This document shows positions 18,950 through 28,644 of a stretch of DNA of 64,000 bases, piece after piece. The position numbers and the translations under genes are program-made. The DNA comes from Pelagibius sp. (GTDB taxonomy: Bacteria > Pseudomonadota > Alphaproteobacteria > Kiloniellales > Kiloniellaceae). Below the pieces are notes generated by a model. It did not search any database and had not been told where the DNA came from. It saw only the letters and a program-made list of their open reading frames with translations. Numbering within the stretch: the first letter of the stretch is position 1; each line of letters starts with the position of its first letter. The DNA is taken from assembly GCA_028280305.1 (NCBI GenBank), contig JANQMC010000024.1:1-64000 (forward strand). Reading direction: 5' to 3'.

Positions 18950-18975
18950 CACGTATTCCTTTCAGGCGGACTGGG

Positions 18976-19704
18976 TCAGTTTGCGTAGCTGGCGTCCTCG
19001 GCATCGAGCAATCGCTTGAGCGCGGAGAAATGCGCCTCGGCATATTCAAGGGCCACCTCCGGTTTGGTGAAAGTCGTCGCCGCGATGTTGTCGGTCACCC
19101 GCTTCAGCGGGCGACCGGTCGAATGCGCCAGCACCTGTACCTGACAGGCACGCTCCAGGTAGTAGAGATCTTCGAAAGCTTTGGCGATGCTGTTCTCAAC
19201 GACGATGATGCCGTGGTTGGCGAGAAAGAGAACACGCTTGTCACCCATCGCCTCGGCCATGCGGTCGCCCTCCTCCACCTCGCCGGCAATGCCGTTGTAG
19301 TTCGGATCGTAGGCAACATCGTTGTAGTAGCGCAGCGCGTTCTGGCTGATCGGCTCCAGCGGCGTATCTTCCAAAGTCGTAAGGGTAGTTGCATAGGGCA
19401 TATGCGTGTGCAGCACGCAGGCCGCCTTGGGGTGACGCATGTGGATGCGCGAGTGGATGCAGAAGGCCGTCGTCTCCAACTCACCGGTCCCTTCCAGCAC
19501 GGTGCCGGCATTGTCGACCAGCAGCAGGTCGCTGGCGGTAATCTGCGACCAGTGAATCCCGAAGGGGTTGACGAGAAAGCGATCCGTCGTTTCCGGCGGC
19601 GCGTAGCTGAAGTGGTTACAGATCCCTTCGTTCAGGTTGAAACGCGCCGCCAGCCGCAAAGCCGCCGCGAGATCGATCCTTGCCTGGATCAGGGGGTCTT
19701 CCAT
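18976..19704 (-). CDS. Class II aldolase/adducin family protein
   Basis: 242 residues from the ATG 19704, which has GAGGAG upstream (an in-frame start 5 codons earlier lacks one). Zn-binding class II aldolase fold: NHFSY after the first helix, GTGELETTAFCIHSRIHMRHP, CVLHTHMPYAT with the metal His pair, and ANHGIIVV with the third His. The overall pattern resembles bacterial adducin-like and L-fuculose-phosphate aldolase relatives, but the substrate cannot be assigned. It is divergent from the formaldehyde dehydrogenase gene across a 211-bp region containing a direct GGTATGGCGG repeat (about 19799-19820). Confidence 0.85.
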   Translation of the reverse strand: MEDPLIQARIDLAAALRLAARFNLNEGICNHFSYAPPETTDRFLVNPFGIHWSQITASDLLLVDNAGTVLEGTGELETTAFCIHSRIHMRHPKAACVLHTHMPYATTLTTLEDTPLEPISQNALRYYNDVAYDPNYNGIAGEVEEGDRMAEAMGDKRVLFLANHGIIVVENSIAKAFEDLYYLERACQVQVLAHSTGRPLKRVTDNIAATTFTKPEVALEYAEAHFSALKRLLDAEDASYAN

Positions 19705-19915
19705 CCGAGAACTCCTCATACAGCGCCAAAGCCTGGGTCGGCTTGGACTTCAGGACCTGCCCGGCCCTTCAAATTGGCCACGGGCCGCCCGTAGTGCGGG
19801 TATGGCGGCAGGTATGGCGGTCAGGCGAACGTCAGCTTAGACTAGATTGACAGGCGGTCGATTCTCAAGACCAAGCCTTTCGCAATACTCAGGCACCCAG
19901 GGGGAAGCTGAAGAG

Positions 19916-21025
<1,110 letters not shown>

Positions 21026-21104
21026 GACCTCCAGCGCGCGGGTTTTAGAGCCCGGCGGCAAAAAGCTGTATGATGGACCGATTCGTCGGGAACTTTCCTG
21101 GCCC

Positions 21105-21241
21105 TAGAGCAGGTCCCTGTCGTATGGAATCGCTTTAGCGATCCATGCGACAGGGTGAATCTGCTCTAACTGTTTGATGGTGATCGGATTCACATGATTT
21201 GACGGAACAACAAATTGGTTCCGTCAAATCATGATCCGATC
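21105..21241 (+). repeat. Double-hairpin intergenic repeat, copy 1
   Basis: 137 bp between frmA and the S-formylglutathione hydrolase gene. First hairpin: arms TAGAGCAG/CTGCTCTA, then CCCTGTCG..ATGG paired with CCATGCGACAGGG and an apical ATCGC/GCGAT. A 13-base spacer containing TTTGATG leads to the second hairpin: outer GATCGGAT/ATCCGATC and inner CATGATTTGACGGAAC paired perfectly with its complement. A second copy in the opposite orientation is at 63262-63397. It encodes no protein and lacks terminator T tracts, but could affect the mRNA between the two genes. It resembles in style the mosaic palindromic repeats of Rhizobiales, though I cannot name the family. Confidence 0.9.
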
Positions 21242-21262
21242 TAGAGAGTATTCGGGGCGAGC

Positions 21263-22105
21263 ATGGACCTTACTATTGTCAGTCAGCAGCGCTGCTTTGA
21301 AGGCACGCAGGGATTCTACAGTCACGAGTCAGCGGTTTGCGGCGGCGTGATGAACTTCTCCGTCTTTCAGCCGCCGCAGGCGAAGGACGGGGCAAAGGTG
21401 CCTCTGGTGACCTTTCTCTCAGGCCTTACCTGCACGGAAGAGAACTTCACCACCAAAGCCGGCGCGCAACGCGTGGCAGCGGAACTGGGGATCATACTGC
21501 TGGTGCCGGATACCTCGCCGCGCGGTGCCGGCTATCCGGGCGAAGACAACGACTATGACTTCGGCAGCGGCGCCGGCTTCTACCTGGATGCCACAGAGGC
21601 CCCCTGGTCGGAACGCTATAAGATGTACAGCTACGTGACCCAGGAGTTACCCACCCTTATGGGTGAGCATTTCCCCGTCGACATGGAACGTCAGGGCATC
21701 TTCGGCCACTCCATGGGCGGGCATGGCGCCATCACCATCCATTTGAAGAACCCCGGCGTCTATCGCTCGGTCTCGGCCTTTGCGCCGATCTGCGCGCCCA
21801 GCCTTTGCCCCTGGGGGCGCAAGGCCTTTGCCGGCTATCTGGGCGACGACGAAGCGACCTGGGAAGACTACGACAGCTGCACCCTGATTCGCCGTCAGCC
21901 GTCCGACGCGCAGATCTTCATCGACCAGGGTGCGGAAGATCCCTTTCTCAGCGAGCAGCTTAAGCCCGACCTGCTGGTAGCCGCCTGTAAAGAGGCCGGC
22001 CAGCGCTTTGAGTTCCGCATGCAACCGGACTACGATCACAGCTATTACTTCATCCAGACCTTTGTCGAAGACCATCTGCGGCATCACGCGAAGGCCTTGG
22101 GTTAG
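21263..22105 (+). CDS. fghA: S-formylglutathione hydrolase
   Basis: 280 residues, second step of glutathione-dependent formaldehyde oxidation, giving formate and glutathione. Esterase-D family: nucleophile Ser150 in GHSMGGHGA, oxyanion region FLSGLTCTEENF, acid in QGAEDPFL and His in YDHSYYFIQ. Length and motifs are standard. It is downstream of frmA on the same strand, with the repeat element between them, so the two could be transcribed together or separately. Confidence 0.94.
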   Translation: MDLTIVSQQRCFEGTQGFYSHESAVCGGVMNFSVFQPPQAKDGAKVPLVTFLSGLTCTEENFTTKAGAQRVAAELGIILLVPDTSPRGAGYPGEDNDYDFGSGAGFYLDATEAPWSERYKMYSYVTQELPTLMGEHFPVDMERQGIFGHSMGGHGAITIHLKNPGVYRSVSAFAPICAPSLCPWGRKAFAGYLGDDEATWEDYDSCTLIRRQPSDAQIFIDQGAEDPFLSEQLKPDLLVAACKEAGQRFEFRMQPDYDHSYYFIQTFVEDHLRHHAKALG

Positions 22106-22119
22106 AGCATGTCCGAGTT

Positions 22120-23055
22120 ATGGAAGAAGAGGTCTACCGCAACCCGACGATAGACAAGCAGGCCCTCAAAGCGCTGTCGGAACGCAGCGATGCAAAGGGC
22201 TTGATGCAGCTCTGCGGACACCTTGCACTCCTGACTTTTACGACTGCCGCGGTTCTGCTCGCCGCGCATCCCTTGCTCTACGGCCCCGCCCTGCTGGCCC
22301 AGGGTGTCGCAATCATCTTTCTCTTCGCACCGCTGCATGAGTGCATTCACCGCACCGCTTTCCAGAACCGCCGGCTGAATGACCTTGTCGCGCGGGTCTG
22401 CGGATTTCTGCTGCTGCTGCCGGCCGACTACTTCCGCGCCTTTCATTTTCAGCATCACCGGCATACCCAGAACCCGGCGCAGGACCCCGAACTGGCGGGG
22501 CCGCCCATCACATCTTTGGCCGCCTATCTGACGCATCTTTCCGGACTGCCCTACTGGCGGGAGAGAACTTCTGCAATAGTCCGCCACGCCCTTGGCGGCA
22601 TCGATGAGGACTTCATCCCCGCGCGGCAAAAAGCCCGGATCATCGGTGAGGCGCGCTGGCACCTCGCCGCCTACTGCGTCCTGCTGGCCGGCAGTCTCGC
22701 CGCCGGATCAACGCTGCTGCTCAGCCTCTGGCTGCTGCCGGTGCTGCTGGGCCAGCCCTTCCTGCGCGCCTTCCTGCTGGCGGAGCACAGCGGCTGCCCG
22801 CAAACCGACGACATGCTGGTGAACTCGCGAACCACGCAGACCAACGCCGCGCTGCGCTGGCTCTGCTGGAACATGAACCGGCACAGCGCCCATCATGCTT
22901 TCCCGGCGCTTCCATTTCACGCTCTGCCCGAGGCCGATGCGATGCTGGGCGGAAAGGTGGTAACCCGCAGCAGAGGATATCTGACGGTGCAGCGCGACAT
23001 CCTGGCCGCGTTACGAAACCGGAGAGGCGATCAGGCCGGCAAGACTCTGTCTTAG
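22120..23055 (+). CDS. Fatty acid desaturase family membrane protein
   Basis: 311 residues with hydrophobic segments around 30-70, 95-105 and 185-215. The three histidine boxes of a di-iron membrane desaturase/hydroxylase are visible: HECIH 73-77, HFQHHRH 109-115 and HSAHH 255-259, with an additional EHSGC at 222-226. Substrate may be a fatty acid or other lipid; beta-carotene hydroxylases and alkane hydroxylases share the boxes but differ in the surrounding sequence. It starts 14 bp after fghA, so it may share its transcript; no functional link to formaldehyde is evident. Confidence 0.84.
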   Translation: MEEEVYRNPTIDKQALKALSERSDAKGLMQLCGHLALLTFTTAAVLLAAHPLLYGPALLAQGVAIIFLFAPLHECIHRTAFQNRRLNDLVARVCGFLLLLPADYFRAFHFQHHRHTQNPAQDPELAGPPITSLAAYLTHLSGLPYWRERTSAIVRHALGGIDEDFIPARQKARIIGEARWHLAAYCVLLAGSLAAGSTLLLSLWLLPVLLGQPFLRAFLLAEHSGCPQTDDMLVNSRTTQTNAALRWLCWNMNRHSAHHAFPALPFHALPEADAMLGGKVVTRSRGYLTVQRDILAALRNRRGDQAGKTLS

Positions 23056-23083
23056 GCCAAGCCTTCCTTAGGCCACGTTTCCC

Positions 23084-23557
23084 TTAGGCCACGTCTTCGC
23101 CGGCGACCAAGGCGGGGCCGACACCGATATCGCCGCGGATCTGGCCACCGGTCTTGATCATGATTTCCGCGTAGCGGATGGTACCGCTGACCCGGCCTGA
23201 CGCTTCGATCGTCAGCAGTCCGCGAACCGTGAGATCGCCGTCGAAATCCCCGGTGATGTTTGCCGTCTCGACGACAGCCCGACCGCGAAACACGCCGCCC
23301 GAACGGACCTTCAGATGGTCGGCGGTGAGCGAGGCCTCCACCCGACCCTCGACAACCAGTGTCTGGCAGGACTCGATCTCGCCTTTCACGAAAATACCGT
23401 TGCCGACGATCAAGGTGCCCTCGGGCCGCGCATCGGGTGACAAGGTCCGTTTCGTCAGATCAGGTTGCGCGAACCCAAGCGCAGTTTCCCCCGGCCCCGA
23501 TCCAAATGCGGTATCGCCCGCCGCAACCATGCGGCGCGGTTGAAATCTCTTCGCCAT
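23084..23557 (-). CDS. Bactofilin family cytoskeletal protein
   Basis: 157 residues from the ATG at 23557, which has GGAGAA upstream; an in-frame ATG at 23596 adds 13 residues. The central part (about residues 45-145) is the right-handed beta-helix of bactofilins, with repeated short strands such as GTLIVGNGIFVKGEIESCQ, LVVEGRVEASL and GDFDGDLTVRGLLTIEASG. N- and C-terminal tails are disordered, as usual. Bactofilins polymerise without nucleotide and localise cell-wall or stalk factors. It is convergent with the desaturase gene. Confidence 0.88.
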   Translation of the reverse strand: MAKRFQPRRMVAAGDTAFGSGPGETALGFAQPDLTKRTLSPDARPEGTLIVGNGIFVKGEIESCQTLVVEGRVEASLTADHLKVRSGGVFRGRAVVETANITGDFDGDLTVRGLLTIEASGRVSGTIRYAEIMIKTGGQIRGDIGVGPALVAGEDVA

Positions 23558-23718
23558 CGCTGCCCAATTCTCCCTATTGGCGGCTTTGCCGCTCATTTGT
23601 CACCCGTCTAGGCAAACACAGCCTGCGACCGGAGACAAGCAGGCTATCCACTGAAGGCAAAGATTCTCGATCTTTTTCGCGTCATTGGGGAGATCCGGGG
23701 GGGCACCCGGACGAGACC

Positions 23719-24243
23719 TTAAGGAGCGCCTGCCTGGTGCCCCTGAGCTTCGTCGGGCTGATCACCAACCCGGCTTCCATGCATAAAGACGGCGCCGCCC
23801 ATCAGCACATCGATCGACCGGCCGTCACTGGCAAGCGGCAGCAACAGGCGGTGGATTTCCCAGTGTTCGCGCCCGGCAACATGCATCTTGCCCTCGCGGT
23901 AACGCGGACCGCCGCCCCGCGCCACCTCGATATGGTGCTCCATCGGGATCCGAATACCGGCCCGTCTTTGGATATCGGCTATGGATTTGCCGCGCAGCGG
24001 CATGGAGAACGCATCTTCGACCTGACTGCCGGCAAGACGAAAGTGAAAATCCTCCGCATCGCCCACAACGTCGAGCAGGAAGACGTTGGGCAATAGGTCG
24101 GGAATCTCCACCGGATCGATGTCTTGCCGCGAGGGCAGAAGATCGCCCTCACAAAGCGCCCGCCAATAGGCGAAAAGCTTCTGCAGCTTGTTGTCCGGCA
24201 GGTCCGCCGGATCAAAAGCCTTCCCCACTGCAACGCCCCTCAT
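23719..24243 (-). CDS. PAS domain protein (PAS_5, PF07310-type)
   Basis: 174 residues. The fold begins FDPADLPDNKLQKLFAYWRA, then PVEIPDLLPNVFLLDVV and FRLAGSQVEDAF, the signature of the PAS_5 proteins common in alphaproteobacteria, followed by a C-terminal strand pair WEIHRLLLPLASDG. No output domain is attached, so it is a stand-alone small-molecule or signal-sensing module. It lies 139 bp downstream of the histidine kinase on the same strand, but a functional link is speculative. Confidence 0.82.
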   Translation of the reverse strand: MRGVAVGKAFDPADLPDNKLQKLFAYWRALCEGDLLPSRQDIDPVEIPDLLPNVFLLDVVGDAEDFHFRLAGSQVEDAFSMPLRGKSIADIQRRAGIRIPMEHHIEVARGGGPRYREGKMHVAGREHWEIHRLLLPLASDGRSIDVLMGGAVFMHGSRVGDQPDEAQGHQAGAP

Positions 24244-24382
24244 CTACCCCCAATGAGTGAGACTATATACTACATGTAGTGGGTTTGGCGAAAAACTTCT
24301 TGCGTCCAAGATGATTAGCACAGCCTACTATAAGCTGATTACGCAAGCTGCTGGCAACTGCCGTTGATGGCGGCCGGGGCCT

Positions 24383-26605
24383 CTAGGCGGACTTGCCGAT
24401 CACCTGCGGCGGGTCGAAGGAAGTCTCCAGCGGCGAGACGCGCTCCTTGGGAAAATCAATGCTGACGCAGGTTCCCTTATCCGCCTCGCTGGTCAACGAC
24501 AGGCTGCCGCCGTGCAGATCGATCAGCCGGCGGGTCAGCGGCAGACCAAGGCCCGTGCCCTCGTACTTCCGGCTCAACGAGGAATCGACCTGGCCGAAGG
24601 GTGCCATCGCCTTGGCAATATCTTCCTCGGCGATGCCGATCCCCGTGTCTTCCACCTGCACCCGCAGACCGCCGGTGCCGAGCAGGCGCGCACGGACAGA
24701 GACACGTCCGCCCGCATCGGTGAACTTCACCGCGTTGGACAGGAGATTGAGCATGATCTGCTTGACCGCGCGCGGATCGGCCTGCAGCCGGGGCAAGCCG
24801 GCGGGCATGTCGAGCACCAGATTGACACCGGCCTCCTCGGCCCGGTCCCGCATGATCCGGAAAGAAGCCTTGGTGGCGGCCTGCAGATCGATGGCCTCCT
24901 CGTGCAGTTCGAACTTGCCGGCCTCGACCTTTGAAAGATCGAGGATATCGTTGATCAGACTCAGCAAATGCGTGCCGCTGTCGTGGATGTCGATCGCATA
25001 CTCGCGATAACGCTGGTTGCCCATGGGGCCGAAGAGCTGATCCTTGATGATCTCCGAGAAACCGATGATGGCATTCAGCGGGGTCCGCAGTTCATGGCTG
25101 ACGTTGGCCAGGAAGTCGGACTTGGCGCGGCTGGCGAGTTCTGCTTCTTCCTTGGCGCTGCGTAGCTGGCGCCCGGCGCTGTAGCTGCCGGTCACGTCGT
25201 CGTAGGTCGCCAGCGAGCCGCCGCCCGGCATCGGGCGATGCAGAACATTGATCACCCGCCCGTTGGAGAGGAAGTCCTGCAGCTTGGCTTCCTTTGCACT
25301 TGCCGCGGCCGACATGCGGCGCTGGCGCATGGTGGCGGCCTGATCCCTGGTCAGCCCTTCCAGCTTGGCGGTGTAGTCCAGAATCTCCACGAGATCCGTT
25401 CCCGGCTGGCCCATCCCGGCCGGCAGGTTGTAGAGGTCGAGGAAACGCTGGTTGCAGATGATCAGGCGCTGATTGACGTCGTACATGGCCAGGCCCTGAA
25501 CCATGTTGTCCAGGGCGGCGTCCAAGAGGACGTTCTTGTGGCGCAGTTCCTCACCGATGCTGCGCAGTTCCGATTCCCGGCGCCGCAGTTCGGTGATGTT
25601 GGTGCTGATCACCACGAAGCCGCCGTCGGCGGTGCGCCGTTCGGCAACCCTGAACCACGCCCCGTCCCGCAGCTCGATCTCAAACGGCGGTCCGGGGTTG
25701 CGGAAGTGCTGAAGATGCTCCTCGACCCAGAGATGCCAGTTCTCCCCGGCCTGCGGGAAGTTCCCGGCTCCGGCCGCAGCGGTGACGATTTCCTCAAAGC
25801 GCATGCCCGGCACCAGAAGGTCTCGTGCTCCGGCATAAAGATCCCCATAGCGCCGGTTGCAGAGAACCAGCCGCTCGCCAGCATCGAAGAGGGCAAATCC
25901 GCCGGCAAGGGATTCAATGGACTCGCGCAGGCGCTGCTGCGCCGCCGCCGCCGCCAGTTCCGAGCGGCGCTCGCGGAAAATAAAGGCAACAAGAACCACG
26001 GTCAGTGAGGCCACGACGATCACGACCAAAATCAGGGCGCCCCGGAAGCGCTCCAGGTTGGCTGCTTCGGTCTGCAGGATCGCCAGCGCGGCACTGTTCG
26101 CCTCGCCGAACAGCTTGGCGATCTCCTGGCGTGCGGCACCGACCCGCTCCTGCGCCAGGTCGAGAACGACCTCGGAGTCCGGCGCCAAGCCCTGAACACC
26201 ATCGGTAAGCCAGAGTTTGAGGTCGCTCGCCACAGGTTTCAGGGTCGCATACATCGAGGCGATGCCGATCTGGCTGCTGAACTCGTAGGAGTCGTTGAGA
26301 TCCTCGATCCGCCGCTCGATCAGTTCGATCCGATCGACCACGGCCTGTCGATTATCCGCCGTCGGAGCGGTTCTCGCCTCGCGGATTGCATCTTGCAGAT
26401 AGACAAGGTCATCGATGATGAAGACAACGTCACGCTCCTGACGCAGCACCTCGACCGGCAACACCTGCTTCAGTTGCGAAATGCTGGCCTCGACATAGAG
26501 CACCAGGGCCGTCGTCCCGATCAACACCGCGGCAATAAATGCCGCGGGCCAACGCGAAAGCAACGGTCGCTTGGTTGTCTCTGTCCGGTTCATCTCATTC
26601 CGCAT
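24383..26605 (-). CDS. PAS-containing sensor histidine kinase
   Basis: About 740 residues. Two transmembrane helices (about 19-39 and 182-205) flank a 140-residue periplasmic sensor region; then two PAS domains (around 235-350 and 360-480), a HisKA domain with phospho-acceptor His504 in SHELRTPLN, and a HATPase domain with N (LLSNAVKFTDAGG), G1 (VEDTGIGI) and G2 (YEGTGLGL) boxes. No receiver domain and no response regulator nearby, so it is an orphan kinase of the PleC/DivJ-like architecture. The ATG 26605 or 26593 (the latter with GGAATGAG upstream) are the best starts; an upstream TTG at 26710 is unlikely. Confidence 0.9.
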   Translation of the reverse strand: MRNEMNRTETTKRPLLSRWPAAFIAAVLIGTTALVLYVEASISQLKQVLPVEVLRQERDVVFIIDDLVYLQDAIREARTAPTADNRQAVVDRIELIERRIEDLNDSYEFSSQIGIASMYATLKPVASDLKLWLTDGVQGLAPDSEVVLDLAQERVGAARQEIAKLFGEANSAALAILQTEAANLERFRGALILVVIVVASLTVVLVAFIFRERRSELAAAAAQQRLRESIESLAGGFALFDAGERLVLCNRRYGDLYAGARDLLVPGMRFEEIVTAAAGAGNFPQAGENWHLWVEEHLQHFRNPGPPFEIELRDGAWFRVAERRTADGGFVVISTNITELRRRESELRSIGEELRHKNVLLDAALDNMVQGLAMYDVNQRLIICNQRFLDLYNLPAGMGQPGTDLVEILDYTAKLEGLTRDQAATMRQRRMSAAASAKEAKLQDFLSNGRVINVLHRPMPGGGSLATYDDVTGSYSAGRQLRSAKEEAELASRAKSDFLANVSHELRTPLNAIIGFSEIIKDQLFGPMGNQRYREYAIDIHDSGTHLLSLINDILDLSKVEAGKFELHEEAIDLQAATKASFRIMRDRAEEAGVNLVLDMPAGLPRLQADPRAVKQIMLNLLSNAVKFTDAGGRVSVRARLLGTGGLRVQVEDTGIGIAEEDIAKAMAPFGQVDSSLSRKYEGTGLGLPLTRRLIDLHGGSLSLTSEADKGTCVSIDFPKERVSPLETSFDPPQVIGKSA

Positions 26606-26967
26606 AACGACGTCACGTTCCTTGGCCGCTCGACCTTCCGGTCGAAGAACCGCTTCGTGCACCTTTCGCGCCTCCCACCCCGACACATTTGGGTCAACAG
26701 GTGCGCGCAACAGTTGTTCGAAGTATCCTTTATCCTACCCACCGTCTCCCCCTTGCCGGGCCGATCTGATGCAGCTTCCCGGCGCATGGATGGATAAAGG
26801 AATCAATTACAAACAAAAACAGTTATTTATCGTTCTTTCTTGCAATCTCATAGAGTCTGATCCTAACAGTTTATTAATAGGAAAATGGCGTTAACAATTG
26901 GTAAAGGTCCTCATCCCTGATCAAGGGCAAAATTGGGGCAAACTTCCTAGAACCTGAGGAGAAAGCG
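26606..26967. other. Divergent intergenic region between sensor kinase and ppa
   Basis: 362 bp without a supported gene. The half nearer ppa (about 26790-26930) is clearly AT-rich against the surroundings (for example TTTATTAATAGGAAAATGGCG), as expected for a promoter region serving the pyrophosphatase gene. I could not fix a -35/-10 pair with confidence and see no strong hairpin or repeat. Confidence 0.5.
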
Positions 26968-27504
26968 TTGGATATCAGCAAGATCCCTGTGGGCACCAAC
27001 CCACCTTGGGACGTTAACGCGATCATCGAGGTGCCTCTGGGCAGCGTTCCGGTGAAGTACGAAATGGATAAACATTCCGGCGCGATCTTCGTCGATCGCT
27101 TTCTCCATACCGCAATGCATTATCCCCTGAACTATGGATTCGTGCCCCACACGCTTTCCAACGACGGCGACCCGGTCGACATCCTGGTGGTAAACTCGGT
27201 GCCTGTCATTCCCGGGGCCGTGGTGCGGGTGCGCCCGATCGGTGTGCTGATCATGGAGGACGAGGCCGGCGAAGATGAAAAGCTCTTGTCGGTGCCGGTC
27301 GACGACCTTCACCCTTTCTACGCCAACGTTTCCTCTTTCCGCGACCTGCCGAAAATCCTGCTCGACCAGATCGCCCATTTTTTCGGGCATTACAAGGATC
27401 TGGAGCCGGACAAGTGGGTCAAGGTGAAACGCTGGGGTGAAGCCGACGAAGCCTGCAAGCTGATTGAGCAGGCGATCATTGAGGCGGAAAAAGAGAACAG
27501 CTGA
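26968..27504 (+). CDS. ppa: Inorganic pyrophosphatase (family I)
   Basis: 178 residues. Hydrolyses pyrophosphate and so drives biosynthetic reactions. Family I motifs: IEVPLGSVPVKYEMDK at the N-terminus, HYPLNYGFVPHTL and the metal-binding DGDPVDILVV. The start codon is TTG, supported by GAGGAG 8 bp upstream and by the position of the homologous N-terminus. Followed one base later by the D-cysteine desulfhydrase-like gene, so translation is probably coupled. Confidence 0.96.
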   Translation: MDISKIPVGTNPPWDVNAIIEVPLGSVPVKYEMDKHSGAIFVDRFLHTAMHYPLNYGFVPHTLSNDGDPVDILVVNSVPVIPGAVVRVRPIGVLIMEDEAGEDEKLLSVPVDDLHPFYANVSSFRDLPKILLDQIAHFFGHYKDLEPDKWVKVKRWGEADEACKLIEQAIIEAEKENS

Positions 27505-27505
27505 G

Positions 27506-28528
27506 ATGGCCGCGACGGACCGTTTGAGGGCCGCGCTCGCGGCCCAGCCCCGCGTCAGTCTTGCCCACCTTCCGACGCCAATCGAGCCCCTGCCCCGCTT
27601 GTCGGCCGCGTTGGGTGGCCCGCGCATTCTGGTGAAACGCGATGATTGCACCGGCCTCGGCCTCGGCGGCAACAAGACGCGGAAGCTCGAGTTTCTGATG
27701 GCGGAAGCACAGCAGCAGGGCGCCGACACGGTCATCACGACCGGGGGTATCCAATCCAACCACGTGCGCCAGACGGCGGCAGCAGCGGCGAAACTGGGCT
27801 TGGCCTGCGAACTGGTTTTGACGCGGGTCGTGCCCTGGGGTGGCGATGATTACGAGCGGAGCGGCAATATCCAGCTGGACCGCCTGTTCGGCGCCACCGT
27901 CCACCTTCACGACGGCGGCACGGACCGAAACACCGCAATGGCGGCGTTGGCTACCGCGCTGAAAGCCGACGGCAAAAGGCCCTTCACGATCCCGACCGGC
28001 GGCTCCAACGTGACCGGTGCCTTGGGCTATGCCGCCGCGGCCCTTGAGATTTTCGAACAGCTCCACACCTTGGGCGTCAAACCCAAAGCGATCCTGCATG
28101 CCTGTTCGAGCGGCGGCACCCAGGGCGGCCTCAGCGCCGGCCTCGCCGCGATCGACCCGGCGCTGCGGGTCGTCGGTGTGGACGTGGATGCCAACCCGGA
28201 ATCCGTCGAGGGTACGGTTCGCCAGCTCGCCGAAGAAGTCTGGGCCCTGCTGAATCTGGATGGAGCACTGCCACCGGACTGTATCACGCTGGAGTCCGGT
28301 TACGCCGGCGAGGCCTATGGGTTGCCGACCACGGCCATGCGTGAGGCGGTAAACCTCTGTGCTGAGCTGGAGGGACTGCTGCTCGACCCGGTTTACAGCG
28401 GCAAGGCCATGGCCGGTCTCATCGGTATGATCCGCGCGAATCGTTTCACGAAGGATGACACGGTCGTCTTCCTTCACACCGGCGGCACCCCGGCGCTCTT
28501 TCCTTACCGTGATGCTTTGGAAAGCTGA
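27506..28528 (+). CDS. dcyD: D-cysteine desulfhydrase / ACC deaminase family PLP enzyme
   Basis: 340 residues, PLP fold type II. The Lys in LGLGGNKTRKLEF is the expected Schiff-base residue; ITTGGIQSNHVRQTAA binds the substrate and SSGGTQGGLSAGL the phosphate. Closest in my reading to D-cysteine desulfhydrase (D-Cys to pyruvate, H2S and ammonia); 1-aminocyclopropane-1-carboxylate deaminase is the main alternative. An upstream in-frame start inside ppa is unlikely. It begins one base after the ppa stop. Confidence 0.85.
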   Translation: MAATDRLRAALAAQPRVSLAHLPTPIEPLPRLSAALGGPRILVKRDDCTGLGLGGNKTRKLEFLMAEAQQQGADTVITTGGIQSNHVRQTAAAAAKLGLACELVLTRVVPWGGDDYERSGNIQLDRLFGATVHLHDGGTDRNTAMAALATALKADGKRPFTIPTGGSNVTGALGYAAAALEIFEQLHTLGVKPKAILHACSSGGTQGGLSAGLAAIDPALRVVGVDVDANPESVEGTVRQLAEEVWALLNLDGALPPDCITLESGYAGEAYGLPTTAMREAVNLCAELEGLLLDPVYSGKAMAGLIGMIRANRFTKDDTVVFLHTGGTPALFPYRDALES

Positions 28529-28644
28529 GTGCCCAACTCGCATCTCGCAAGGTTTCAGTCAGCGATGGCCGATCTGCCCACCATTAAGTCAGGAAACACC
28601 GAGCATCAGCGCCGCCGTCGGAATCAAAGCCTGAAAGTGCCCCA

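Noticed and set aside
22103-22114. TAGAGCATGTCC after fghA, resembling the end of the double-hairpin repeat
   Set aside because: 11 of 12 bases match the repeat end, but with no pairing arm; a match of that quality is expected by chance in a window of this size.
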